In this document: positions 1 to 7,758 of the stretch, piece after piece
Numbering within the stretch: position 1 is the first letter of the stretch
Layout: the number at the start of each line of letters is the position of its first letter
DNA from: Flammeovirgaceae bacterium
Lineage (GTDB): Bacteria; Bacteroidota; Bacteroidia; Cytophagales; Cyclobacteriaceae
Length of the DNA: 10,985 nt
Direction of reading: 5' to 3'
NCBI GenBank assembly: GCA_022616575.1
Contig: JAKEEN010000139.1
Location: forward strand, 1 to 10,985
Made by a program: the position numbers and the translations under genes
The notes under the pieces: model-generated
The model's input: only the letters and a program-made list of their open reading frames with translations
What the model was told of the DNA's origin: nothing
The model's database searches: none

Positions 1-1
1 G

Positions 2-805
2 TATGGAAGAAAGACAAAAGGTTTTCGTATCGCGAGCAATGCCGATGATGCAGCCTCTTTGGGTGACGAACCCTTTCAGTTCTATAAAAAATTTGGGGAT
101 CTGGTACGGGTAGCTGTCGGTGAGGAGCGGGCATTAGCCATTCCGCAAATTATGGCTGAGCATGAAGATACCGAGGTCATTCTATTGGATGATGGCTACC
201 AGCACCGTGCAGTTAGACCCTCGTTCTCTATTCTACTCACCGATTTCAATCGCTTGTTTTTTGATGATCACTTATTGCCGGTCGGTATACTTCGTGAAAC
301 CAAATCCGGTGCGAGGCGTGCCCAGGTTGTAGTAGTCACTAAATGTCCGCCTCATGTTGAAGAAGAACAAATGATGGGTATTGAAGATGAAGTTAGAAGA
401 TTTGTGCAGGCACCTGTTTTTTTCTCTACCATTCACTACGGTGAAGAGATCCGGTTGTTTGGCCAGGATAAGGCCATGAATCGCGATGTGGTCTTGTTTA
501 CAGGTATAGCGAATCCAAAACCATTGGCAGAATATTTAAAAGGGAATTACAATATTGTAGATCAACTCAATTTTGGGGATCATCATTCTTATGATGAGGG
601 CGATTTAATAAAGATCCGGAGTGTTGCGGAGTCTGCCGGTAAACCAATTACCCTGATGACTACAGAAAAAGATGCGGCACGCTTATCAAAAGATATGCTG
701 AAGGTCTTTACAGGATTTACTATTTTTTATTTGCCTATTGAAATCCAGTTTTTAAAAAATGGCGAGGATTTTGATAATATGATCATGCATGCAGTTAACC
801 GTTAA
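2..805 (+). CDS. lpxK: Tetraacyldisaccharide 4'-kinase LpxK, 5'-truncated by window edge
   Basis: LpxK phosphorylates the 4' position of tetraacyldisaccharide-1-phosphate with ATP, giving lipid IVA, at the cytoplasmic face of the inner membrane (family knowledge). The reading frame is open from base 2, and its first codons read YGRKTKGF, the conserved stretch that follows the LSRGYGR region. The TTG at 59 is therefore internal, not a start. Visible family motifs, in order, are LLDDGYQHR (about base 185-211), LLPVGxLRE, VVVTKCP, LFTGIANPKPL, FGDHHSYDEGDL with the conserved DHH, and TTEKDAARL near the C-terminus. About 267 residues are present. Family members are near 350, so the N-terminal Walker A part (roughly 80-90 residues) lies left of the window. 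The stop codon overlaps the next gene by 17 bases, which suggests cotranscription. Identification is firm; only the 5' end is missing. Confidence 0.95.
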   Translation, partial: YGRKTKGFRIASNADDAASLGDEPFQFYKKFGDLVRVAVGEERALAIPQIMAEHEDTEVILLDDGYQHRAVRPSFSILLTDFNRLFFDDHLLPVGILRETKSGARRAQVVVVTKCPPHVEEEQMMGIEDEVRRFVQAPVFFSTIHYGEEIRLFGQDKAMNRDVVLFTGIANPKPLAEYLKGNYNIVDQLNFGDHHSYDEGDLIKIRSVAESAGKPITLMTTEKDAARLSKDMLKVFTGFTIFYLPIEIQFLKNGEDFDNMIMHAVNR

Positions 806-2714
806 GCCATTATCTTTGCCCGTGTTTCACCGATTCTTATTTTTCCTTTTAGGCATAAGTAGTATTTCATTTTCATCCTTTGGACAAGATGAGCCGCCCG
901 CCCCGCGAAGGGGATCTAAAATTATTGACGATACGACCAAGCAAGTTTATGGCCCGAAGACTTCGAAGTATTTTTATGAAGAAGATATTTTCTTCAATCG
1001 GTATCAAAAGCACTTCATTGATACAGCCATTCGTGATTTTCACCGGTTTACCTATATACAACGATTTCAAAATAAGCACCAGGATTTAGGGAATATCGGT
1101 ACCGCGATTCGTTCAATCTTTGTGGAGATGCCAGCCCAAATTGGTCGGACAGCCGGATTCAATTCATATAATTTGTATTGGGATGCCAATCCTGTAAAAT
1201 ACTTTGATACAAAATCACCTTACTCTAATTTAAATGTAATACTGGGGGGGAAGGGAAGATCGCTGACCAACGTTGTCTATAGTCGCAATATCAATCCGCG
1301 GTGGAATATAGGTTTTGACTATCGCGCTATACTGGTGGATAAACAAATTCAGCGGGCCAACAAAGGCGACCGGCATGTGAAGAGTAATTACTATGATATT
1401 TTTACATCTTATCATAGCAAGGATAGCAGCTACAGACTCTTTGCTAATTTCAGGAGAATGTATCACCGGGTTGACGAATATGGAGGAATTCGGGTGGGAG
1501 CTGACTACAACTTTGATGATTTCTTTTTGGTGAATGCGTTACCCTGGCTTACGGAGGCGGAAAGCAATGACCTCAGACGAACCTATCATTTGTTTCATCA
1601 ATATTCGTTGGGATCGGGTTTGCAGTTTTATCACACAAGCGATTACGATGGCCAGCAAAACAGGTTTATTGACAATCCTGCCAGTGTGCCTGCGTATTAT
1701 GATTTTGTTGAAGTAGATAGTGCGGAGACATTCGATCAAACGAAATTTAAAACATTCAGAAATGAAGCAGGTATAAAAGGAAGCCTGTTGAAACTATTCT
1801 ACAATGGCTATATAGCTGTTCGCCAGTTTGATATTGACTACAAGTATTTTGATGAGGATAACCTATTTCTGAAAACAAAGGGAGGAGAGTTGTTTATAGG
1901 GGGGAGAATGGAGCTTGCCCTTGATTCTGTCTTTACTTTGCAGGGCAATGCTGAATACTTATTTGATGAGAAATATAAAATTGAGGCAAAGCTATTGTCA
2001 AGGTGGTTGGATGCTTCCTTGCACCGATCTGTTTCCATGCCTTCTTTTTTACAGCGGGCTTACAAAGGTAGTCATGATATTTGGTACCGACCTTTTAACA
2101 ATATTGAAGTCAATCAGTTAAAGGGTGCAGTTAAGTATAACGGGAAGAAAATATTCCTTTCGGCCGGGGTGAATTTAACGAGCCTTCATAATTATGTTTA
2201 TTTCAATCAGGACACTACCGCATTGCAAGACGTGCTTCCTGTTCAATCAAGCGGAAACCAAACGGTAGTTATGCCAGAAGTAAAGTTCTCTCTTAGTTTT
2301 CTGAAACATTTTTATTTGCGTGGAGATGTTACCTACTCAAAGCTTTTAGACAATGCAGGGGATGCTATTCAGCAACCGGAGTGGTTTGCGAATGCACAAT
2401 TGTGCTATGAAAATATTCTAATCAACGGTAATCTGGACATGCAGATGGGAGTTGACACACACTGGAAGTCATCATATTATGCAAACGGGTATGATCCGGT
2501 TATCCAGCAGTTCTATACGCAGCAGTACTTCAAAAACCCATCCATGCCAATAGTGGATGTATTCTTTAACATGAAAATGAAACGGGGGAGAATCTTCTTA
2601 AAATACAATAATCTCTTTTATGCTTTCACCAAGGAAGGCTATTTACCAACGCCTTATTACCCCGGACAAAAACCCGTATTTGACTTTGGATTTGACTGGT
2701 CATTCTACGATTAA
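789..2714 (+). CDS. Putative Porin_10-type outer-membrane beta-barrel protein
   Basis: This 641-residue exported protein resembles the Bacteroidota 'putative porin' family (Pfam Porin_10). It should form a beta-barrel in the outer membrane, but its substrate is unknown. A hydrophobic signal segment (about residues 13-31, FHRFLFFLLGISSIS) is followed by a plausible cleavage site after SFG and a proline-rich mature start. The DDTTKQVYGPKTSKYFYEED segment (about 47-66) looks like the conserved N-terminal plug or entry of this family. The remainder is rich in alternating aromatic and polar strands and ends in FDFGFDWSFYD, an aromatic C-terminus typical of barrels. The ATG at 789 overlaps lpxK by 17 bases. 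A GTG at 822 (residue 12) lies just past the lpxK stop, would give a more usual short n-region, and is a real alternative start. Tight linkage to lpxK suggests one envelope-related transcript. Confidence 0.85.
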   Translation: MQLTVKPLSLPVFHRFLFFLLGISSISFSSFGQDEPPAPRRGSKIIDDTTKQVYGPKTSKYFYEEDIFFNRYQKHFIDTAIRDFHRFTYIQRFQNKHQDLGNIGTAIRSIFVEMPAQIGRTAGFNSYNLYWDANPVKYFDTKSPYSNLNVILGGKGRSLTNVVYSRNINPRWNIGFDYRAILVDKQIQRANKGDRHVKSNYYDIFTSYHSKDSSYRLFANFRRMYHRVDEYGGIRVGADYNFDDFFLVNALPWLTEAESNDLRRTYHLFHQYSLGSGLQFYHTSDYDGQQNRFIDNPASVPAYYDFVEVDSAETFDQTKFKTFRNEAGIKGSLLKLFYNGYIAVRQFDIDYKYFDEDNLFLKTKGGELFIGGRMELALDSVFTLQGNAEYLFDEKYKIEAKLLSRWLDASLHRSVSMPSFLQRAYKGSHDIWYRPFNNIEVNQLKGAVKYNGKKIFLSAGVNLTSLHNYVYFNQDTTALQDVLPVQSSGNQTVVMPEVKFSLSFLKHFYLRGDVTYSKLLDNAGDAIQQPEWFANAQLCYENILINGNLDMQMGVDTHWKSSYYANGYDPVIQQFYTQQYFKNPSMPIVDVFFNMKMKRGRIFLKYNNLFYAFTKEGYLPTPYYPGQKPVFDFGFDWSFYD

Positions 2715-2716
2715 CT

Positions 2717-2770
2717 AATTTCAAATTTCAGATTCTTTTAATCTAATTTGTAAATCTGAAATCTGAAATT
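2717..2770. repeat. 18-bp-arm inverted repeat between porin and miaE genes
   Basis: The left arm AATTTCAAATTTCAGATT (2717-2734) and right arm AATCTGAAATCTGAAATT (2753-2770) are reverse complements with one mismatch, separated by an 18-base AT-rich loop. The right arm is itself a near-tandem of ATCTGAA. It begins two bases after the porin stop and ends five bases before the GTG of miaE, so it fills the whole intergenic gap. It may work as a terminator-like hairpin, an mRNA-stability element or a dispersed intergenic repeat. No T-run follows the right arm, so a standard intrinsic terminator is unlikely. Confidence 0.8.
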
Positions 2771-2775
2771 GCTTT

Positions 2776-3378
2776 GTGGAAGCGAAAGACAAATTCACGC
2801 TCGGTCTTGAAATGCCTACCGATCCCCGATGGGTTAATGTGGCGCAAATGAATATTGGTGAAGTGCTGATTGATCATGCTTATTGTGAACAGAAGGCTGC
2901 CACTTCCTGCATTTCTTTGATTATACAATACCCGGAAAAGGAAAAATTGGTGGACGTCTTAATGCCCGTTGTGGCGGAGGAGTGGAATCACTTTGAGCGA
3001 GTGGTTGCAGAATTGAAGAAACGAAACCTCAAACTGGGTGCGCAACGCAAAGATGAATACGTAGAAAAGCTGAATGCCTTAATTAAGAAGGGTGGCAGCA
3101 GGGAACAGAACTTAGTTGAAAAGCTTTTAATGAACGCGCTGATCGAGGCGCGAAGTTGCGAACGGTTTAAACTTCTCTGGAAGAATATTTCCGATCCATC
3201 CCTTTCTGATTTTTATTATAAATTGATGGTTTCAGAAGCAAGCCATTACAAGAACTTCCTTTTGTTAGCCAAAGAATACATGCCAGAGACTTATGTGGAT
3301 AATCGCTGGCGTGAGTTGCTTGCTGAAGAAGCAAAAATAGTCTCCTCCCTGCAAGCGAGAGGAGACCGTATGCATTAA
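2776..3378 (+). CDS. miaE: tRNA-(ms2io6A)-hydroxylase, MiaE type
   Basis: MiaE is an O2-dependent non-haem diiron monooxygenase. It hydroxylates the isopentenyl side chain of 2-methylthio-N6-isopentenyladenosine at tRNA position 37 (family knowledge). The 200-residue product shows the ferritin-like four-helix ligand pattern: E38 in DHAYCEQKAA, E69-x-x-H72 in EEWNHFERV, E124 in LIEARSCERF, and E154-x-x-H157 in SEASHYKNF. All six expected metal ligands are present. The start is the GTG at 2776. An in-frame TGA at 2764 blocks any extension, and the next ATG (2812) would cut into the conserved N-terminal LxxPTDPRWV block. An inverted repeat ends five bases before the start. Dependence on O2 fits an aerobic host, and the substrate also requires MiaA and MiaB, which are not in this window. 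Confidence 0.93.
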   Translation: MEAKDKFTLGLEMPTDPRWVNVAQMNIGEVLIDHAYCEQKAATSCISLIIQYPEKEKLVDVLMPVVAEEWNHFERVVAELKKRNLKLGAQRKDEYVEKLNALIKKGGSREQNLVEKLLMNALIEARSCERFKLLWKNISDPSLSDFYYKLMVSEASHYKNFLLLAKEYMPETYVDNRWRELLAEEAKIVSSLQARGDRMH

Positions 3379-3380
3379 GG

Positions 3381-3423
3381 GTCATCCTTCGACTCCGCTC
3401 AGGATGACACCACTCAGGATGAC
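3381..3423. repeat. GTCATCCT/AGGATGAC palindromic intergenic repeat
   Basis: GTCATCCT (3381-3388) and AGGATGAC (3401-3408) form an 8-bp inverted repeat around a 12-base loop containing CGACTCCGC. The CTCAGGATGAC half is then repeated 15 bases on (3398-3408 and 3413-3423). It occupies most of the 53-base gap between the convergent miaE gene and the propeller gene. Similar GTCATCC...GGATGAC units are, from memory, common dispersed elements in Bacteroidota and other genomes. It could serve as a bidirectional 3'-end hairpin, but there is no T-run on either side, so a terminator role is inference only. Confidence 0.75.
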
Positions 3424-3431
3424 TCCGATGA

Positions 3432-6400
3432 TTAATTTGTTACAACTACTTTTCCTGTTCTTTTCCTCTGCCGATCATTTAAGACAACCACATAGCTGCC
3501 CGTTGTCAAGGTTACTTTCTCAGTTTGAATTTCAGCATCCTTTACCACAAGATTTCTTGATTGAATAATTCTCCCCTGTGAATCCAGTATCTGCAAAGAA
3601 GGATATGCATTTTGATTAGCTTTATACTGAACGTAGAATTCACCCTTTGTTGGGTTCGGAAAAATCTTGAAGGCCGGATCTGATTTTATGGTGGTCTCAT
3701 TTGTCAAAACTACATCCTGAATGGCGATATAATCTACAGCAACACCCCAAGCCACACCCGTTGCATCAGAGGATAATCTGTAGCGGACCAAGATGGTATC
3801 TCCTGCATTGAAGAAATCATGTAAGTTGATAGTATGATCAACAAACATATCACGAGAACCATCACCACCAGCATTATAGGTTGCAAGCCAGGTCGGATTG
3901 GAATTGGCATCATACTGATTGGTTAAGGCAATCCAATCAAGGCCATTCTTGGTAGCTTCCATAACTACATAGTCTTCATCTGGTTCAACGATTGCAATGT
4001 CGCGATAGGTGATTGTTGCATTGTTGGCGGCAACAATGACAGGATGGGCAACAATAGCGGTGTGCTCTTTACTTGCCCCATAGTCGTGTGTTGATTGAAG
4101 CGCTTTTCGATAGGTATTAGGTTCGCCAGTAAAAACTTGCTGCGTGAAACCACTACTGATCACATCTGTCGTGGTATTGAAAAACTCAACATAATTGGTT
4201 TCTGTTGACAAAAGGTTCAGTTGTGATACCGATGATTCGCTACCCTGGTAAGGAGCGCCATCCTTATAGCTGATTGTATTAATAGTTTTGTCTCCGGAGC
4301 CAATTCCACTCAATTCAATAATTATATCGCCTGAAGCAATATTTCCAACAACTCCAGCTATTGTACTGCCTACATAAAATTCAACAGAGTCAAAGTCTGT
4401 TAGAAAACTGTATTGTATAGCCAGATTTTTTTGAGGTGTCGTTCCGTAACGTACCAATGAAGGTATTTTCACATAATTGGCTTGAGGTGTAGAAGAATCG
4501 ATGGTTGCAGTCCAAATGCCCCTGCCATGGGTTGCAATTACAACTTGGTCATCCTGGCCTTTCATATCCCAAACGGAAACATTAGGAAAATCTTCAATCA
4601 ATGCCCAGGATTGTCCATTATTTTGCGACTCAACAATCCCGATTTCAGTCCCAGCCCAGATAATGTTGGGATCGTCAGGCCTTACATATAAACAATACAC
4701 AGCAACATCAGGGAAACCATTCGTACTTTCATTAACACCTTCAAAACCAGAAATATCTTCCCAGGTTTGGCCGAAGTCTGTTGTTCTAAGAATTTTTGGT
4801 GCCCCGGCAAAAGAAAATAACGCGTATGCAGTGCCGGGCTGTGTAGGATGTGACGCTAGCTTTGAAATACTTCCCAATGGTTCGGTAGTGTAATTATTGG
4901 TTGATGAAAATGTTTGTCCGCCATCAACAGAAAGATATAGGTCATAATCATCACTCATTGCATTGCCTGCCCATATGATGTTTGCATTAGCACGTGAAAC
5001 CTCTACATCGGCAAATGTAGATGCACCACCCCATTTTTCTGTGATGGTTCTTAGTGTCCAGTTTTGGCCAAAGTTATTAGATACAAATACACCTGAACTA
5101 CCGACTGTGAAAATTCTATTAGGCAAATCTTTTGAGTTAGCCAGTTTTGATATAAATGGAAAATCACCTGTGAGGCCATTTGTTGCTACTGACCAGCCTT
5201 GTCCACCGTTGGTGCTTCGTCTGAATCCGTTGCCTTGAAAACCACCGATGAGTAGTTGGTCATCTAAATTGTTCCAGAGCACTTCAAACCCATCACCTCC
5301 TATGGCAAAGGTGTACTCGGTAGTTGGAGATGCTGTTTCATTATTTTGGGAAAACCAGGTTCCGTTATCCTGTAGGCCTCCGAGGTATTGATCTTTTCCA
5401 GGCCGCTTATCAGCTCCATAAAATTGACCTGTGTTAAAGCCAATGGTGGGGTCAGTCCAATCACCATGATTAACGCCCGGAGTAGCTGACGTATTAGAAA
5501 CGTACACACCACCATCATTCGCATTAAGAATTTTAAAGGTACTTCCACTCATTGGTATAGCCACCAGGTTGTGATGATCTACGTGTAGATTTTCATTTTT
5601 GGAGGAATTGCCAAATCGGTTTCGGCCATCCGTAATGAATTCTGTTGTGGAGTTAAAAAGTTCCAGCGTACTATGTTGGATGGCTAGTACAGGATTGGGC
5701 CAGGTATCAGGTGTCCATTCTGCACCATTTGCAAGAACAGGCCAGAAAAAATATTTACGGTCAAAGGTCTGACCTCCGTCTGTAGCAATTGAGGTATTTT
5801 CTGTATCTGAATATTCAACATTGTGTATGAATAAATATTCACGACTTTGTTCGGTAGCTGTTGTGCTTGATGTATTAGCCTCGTAGAGGTTGAAAGAGCC
5901 ATTTCTGTCCTGATCACGGAAGGAAACCATCAACTGTTTGTTGTTAGTAATATCCCATACTTCGAAAGGAATATCGACATAGTTTTGAAATGAATAATCG
6001 ATATCAGCTACTCCGGAAGTTCTTCCTTCCGGGACCAAAAAACGATGTGCTTTTTGACTTTGCCCTGATCCAAAACGGACTTCTACAGAAAATTTTTCCG
6101 GTATGCTGCCAACTTCAAGTCTTCCACCATAATGTTGAGCGCTAAAATTAATTAATGATATGAAGCCCAATGTCCCTTCTATCATTGTATAGTTATCTAT
6201 ATCTGTGGTTGTTGACCCTACATCAATCCTGAAAAGATCAATGCCACCAACATAAATCACATCCCTATCAAAAGGGTCACAAACAATTGTGTTGTCATAC
6301 CAACCCTGTGAATCACCTGCTATACCGGAGTCATCGCCTAAAAGCTCAACTGTTACATTGTTGATTTTGACATTAACAAGGGACCAGGATATTGCACCAT

Positions 6401-7367
6401 TACTTGAAACATAAAGGTCTGACTCGCTTCCGGTTACCCCGCCTTCTGCAGAGGCGAAAATCTGTTGTGGGTCAACAGGCGATACAGCTAATTCGATCCG
6501 GCCACTTGGATTCATTCCTGTACTCGATAAATCCCAGGTTTGCCCTCCATCGATGGACTTAAGAACACCAACGCTATTCACACTTGCATACTGAATATTA
6601 AAGTCATCCGGTGAAGCTTTTAAATCTTGGATGGCACCAAATTGATAGACTTTTGTCCAATCATCACCTCCGTTTATAGTTCTATAAATTCCAAAATTTG
6701 TAGCTGCGATAACAATGGAAGCGTTAGATGGATCAACAATAATCCGGTTTACATCAGAAAAGTCGGAAGTACTGGAAAGTTGTGACCAACTTACGCCACG
6801 ATTGGTAGATTTGAATATACCTGCGCCATCAATGCCATCAACATTTCCAAATCCTTCACCAGTACCCAGGTAAATTATGTCGTGGTTAGATTCTGCCATC
6901 GCAAGAACAGTGGTGGAAAGGTTTGGCAAATCTGGAGTAAGCCATGTCCAGCTTTGGCCCGCATTGAAAGTTTTCCACACACCTCCGCCTACTGACCCTG
7001 CAAACCATGTATTTTTTGTTGCATCATCAGGGTCAACAATAAGACCTCTGGTACGACCAGGAACATTAGCTGGCCCTCTTTCTGTCCATGCAGTTACACC
7101 ATTGTCTTGCATCCTGGCACCTTTGCGAAACAAAGCTGCCTGGTTTTTGGCTTTGGTTAATTCGGCAAACTTATACCCAGTTTTATAGGCTGGTTTATCT
7201 TCACCTTCGCGTGTTCGTATATCGCGGTGAAATTTTGCAAACTCAGCAGGGCCGTTGAAGTGCTGCTTTTTATGTTTGTTTATTTGAATTGTCTTAGGGT
7301 GATCTTCCCAAATCAGCCAAAAAACCAAAATACAAAAAAGTGTGGTAAGGGGTAGAATTTTCTTCAT
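3432..7367 (-). CDS. Secreted sortilin/GH74-like Asp-box beta-propeller protein with T9SS type A tail
   Basis: This is a 1311-residue exported protein. Residues 1-20 form a signal-like hydrophobic segment (LPLTTLFCILVFWLIW). A propeller region (about 95-955) carries many Asp-box/BNR motifs, among them FNAGQSW (134), STNRGVSW (187), TINGGDDW (230), SIDGGQTW (271), STNGGQGW (718), SNNFGQNW (763), SVDGGQTF (813), TTDFGQTW (862) and SQNNGQSW (914), and closes with ATHGRGIW (945-952). The repeats are interrupted at about 390-535 by a different beta-rich domain. A beta-sandwich-like linker (about 960-1080) and a jelly-roll-like region (about 1110-1220) follow. Residues 1230-1311 are a T9SS type A sorting domain (FKIFPNPTKGEFYVQY ... 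GSYVVVLNDRQ), implying outer-membrane export through T9SS and surface anchoring or release. The fold suggests binding or hydrolysis of glycans or proteins, but I see no definable catalytic site. It is the last gene of a three-gene unit, 6 bases behind its neighbour. Confidence 0.88.
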   Translation of the reverse strand: MKKILPLTTLFCILVFWLIWEDHPKTIQINKHKKQHFNGPAEFAKFHRDIRTREGEDKPAYKTGYKFAELTKAKNQAALFRKGARMQDNGVTAWTERGPANVPGRTRGLIVDPDDATKNTWFAGSVGGGVWKTFNAGQSWTWLTPDLPNLSTTVLAMAESNHDIIYLGTGEGFGNVDGIDGAGIFKSTNRGVSWSQLSSTSDFSDVNRIIVDPSNASIVIAATNFGIYRTINGGDDWTKVYQFGAIQDLKASPDDFNIQYASVNSVGVLKSIDGGQTWDLSSTGMNPSGRIELAVSPVDPQQIFASAEGGVTGSESDLYVSSNGAISWSLVNVKINNVTVELLGDDSGIAGDSQGWYDNTIVCDPFDRDVIYVGGIDLFRIDVGSTTTDIDNYTMIEGTLGFISLINFSAQHYGGRLEVGSIPEKFSVEVRFGSGQSQKAHRFLVPEGRTSGVADIDYSFQNYVDIPFEVWDITNNKQLMVSFRDQDRNGSFNLYEANTSSTTATEQSREYLFIHNVEYSDTENTSIATDGGQTFDRKYFFWPVLANGAEWTPDTWPNPVLAIQHSTLELFNSTTEFITDGRNRFGNSSKNENLHVDHHNLVAIPMSGSTFKILNANDGGVYVSNTSATPGVNHGDWTDPTIGFNTGQFYGADKRPGKDQYLGGLQDNGTWFSQNNETASPTTEYTFAIGGDGFEVLWNNLDDQLLIGGFQGNGFRRSTNGGQGWSVATNGLTGDFPFISKLANSKDLPNRIFTVGSSGVFVSNNFGQNWTLRTITEKWGGASTFADVEVSRANANIIWAGNAMSDDYDLYLSVDGGQTFSSTNNYTTEPLGSISKLASHPTQPGTAYALFSFAGAPKILRTTDFGQTWEDISGFEGVNESTNGFPDVAVYCLYVRPDDPNIIWAGTEIGIVESQNNGQSWALIEDFPNVSVWDMKGQDDQVVIATHGRGIWTATIDSSTPQANYVKIPSLVRYGTTPQKNLAIQYSFLTDFDSVEFYVGSTIAGVVGNIASGDIIIELSGIGSGDKTINTISYKDGAPYQGSESSVSQLNLLSTETNYVEFFNTTTDVISSGFTQQVFTGEPNTYRKALQSTHDYGASKEHTAIVAHPVIVAANNATITYRDIAIVEPDEDYVVMEATKNGLDWIALTNQYDANSNPTWLATYNAGGDGSRDMFVDHTINLHDFFNAGDTILVRYRLSSDATGVAWGVAVDYIAIQDVVLTNETTIKSDPAFKIFPNPTKGEFYVQYKANQNAYPSLQILDSQGRIIQSRNLVVKDAEIQTEKVTLTTGSYVVVLNDRQRKRTGKVVVTN

Positions 7368-7373
7368 GGGTTA

Positions 7374-7745
7374 CTATTTAGGGGTTTCTAATTTAATTAA
7401 TTGTTTAAAGTCTGAAAGATTTTGGCCCTCCTTTATGATTCCAGGAACATTAAGGAGTTCGAGTTCTGAATTATTGATCCATTTAATATAGCCGGGGTTG
7501 TATGAGCCTCTCTTTAGTATATGATAATCATTCAATCGGATAACAAGATATTTTAAAATTGAACTTGCTTCTGTTTTTTGGGTGCATAAAACATATGACT
7601 TCGCCTGATTAAATTCGAAATGTACTTCTTCACCCAACTCTCCCTTCGCAATCTCCTCATAAGTATTTGTGTCTTGTTTTTCTGAAGATTTACAAACTGA
7701 AAACACCTGCGTAAGCAGCAAAAAAAATAAAATCCTTAAGGTCAT
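7374..7745 (-). CDS. Small exported protein of unknown function, possible lipoprotein
   Basis: I do not recognise this 123-residue product. Residues 1-17 form a hydrophobic signal (LRILFFLLLTQVFSV) ending at Cys18. The bases of a lipobox are present, but position -1 is Val and -3 is Phe, so it is a poor match to the L-[AST]-[GA]-C consensus and lipidation is uncertain. The mature part is mixed alpha/beta: an acidic start (EKQDTNTYEEIAKGELGEE), a beta-like stretch with YVLCTQK, a conserved-looking centre IRLNDYHILKRGSYNPGYIKWINNSELELLNVPG, and a charged end. It lies between two exported-protein genes with gaps of 13 and 6 bases and starts at the ATG at 7745. A coding call is supported by the signal peptide, good codon continuity and tight packing. 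A role as partner or cofactor of the downstream propeller protein is only a guess from position. Confidence 0.75.
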   Translation of the reverse strand: MTLRILFFLLLTQVFSVCKSSEKQDTNTYEEIAKGELGEEVHFEFNQAKSYVLCTQKTEASSILKYLVIRLNDYHILKRGSYNPGYIKWINNSELELLNVPGIIKEGQNLSDFKQLIKLETPK

Positions 7746-7758
7746 AGTGGTTTAAAAT

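Noticed and set aside
59..61. TTG as the start of the lpxK protein
   Set aside because: The frame is open back to base 2 and the upstream codons encode the conserved YGRKTKGF segment, so the gene simply continues off the left edge.
811..818. Exact TATCTTTG match to the Bacteroidota -7 box just before the porin signal peptide
   Set aside because: A start site about 7 bases downstream would lie beyond GTG 822, leaving no start codon before the signal peptide, and no TTG -33 element is at the right distance. It is probably a chance match within coding sequence.
873..2121. Several 60-78-residue frames on both strands within the porin gene
   Set aside because: All lie inside a protein with a coherent signal peptide and barrel pattern, and none has start signals or family features.
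2743..2928. 61-residue minus-strand frame overlapping the miaE start
   Set aside because: It is antisense to the N-terminal metal-ligand region of miaE and runs through the inverted repeat; there is no sign of a real product.
3381..3408. Intrinsic terminator
   Set aside because: The stem is only 8 bp and neither strand has a T-run after it, so it was kept as a repeat instead.
4501..5238. Plus-strand open frames of 130 and 91 residues within the propeller gene
   Set aside because: They are antisense to a long gene with clear Asp-box and T9SS motifs, have no recognisable domains, and look like shadows of its codon pattern.
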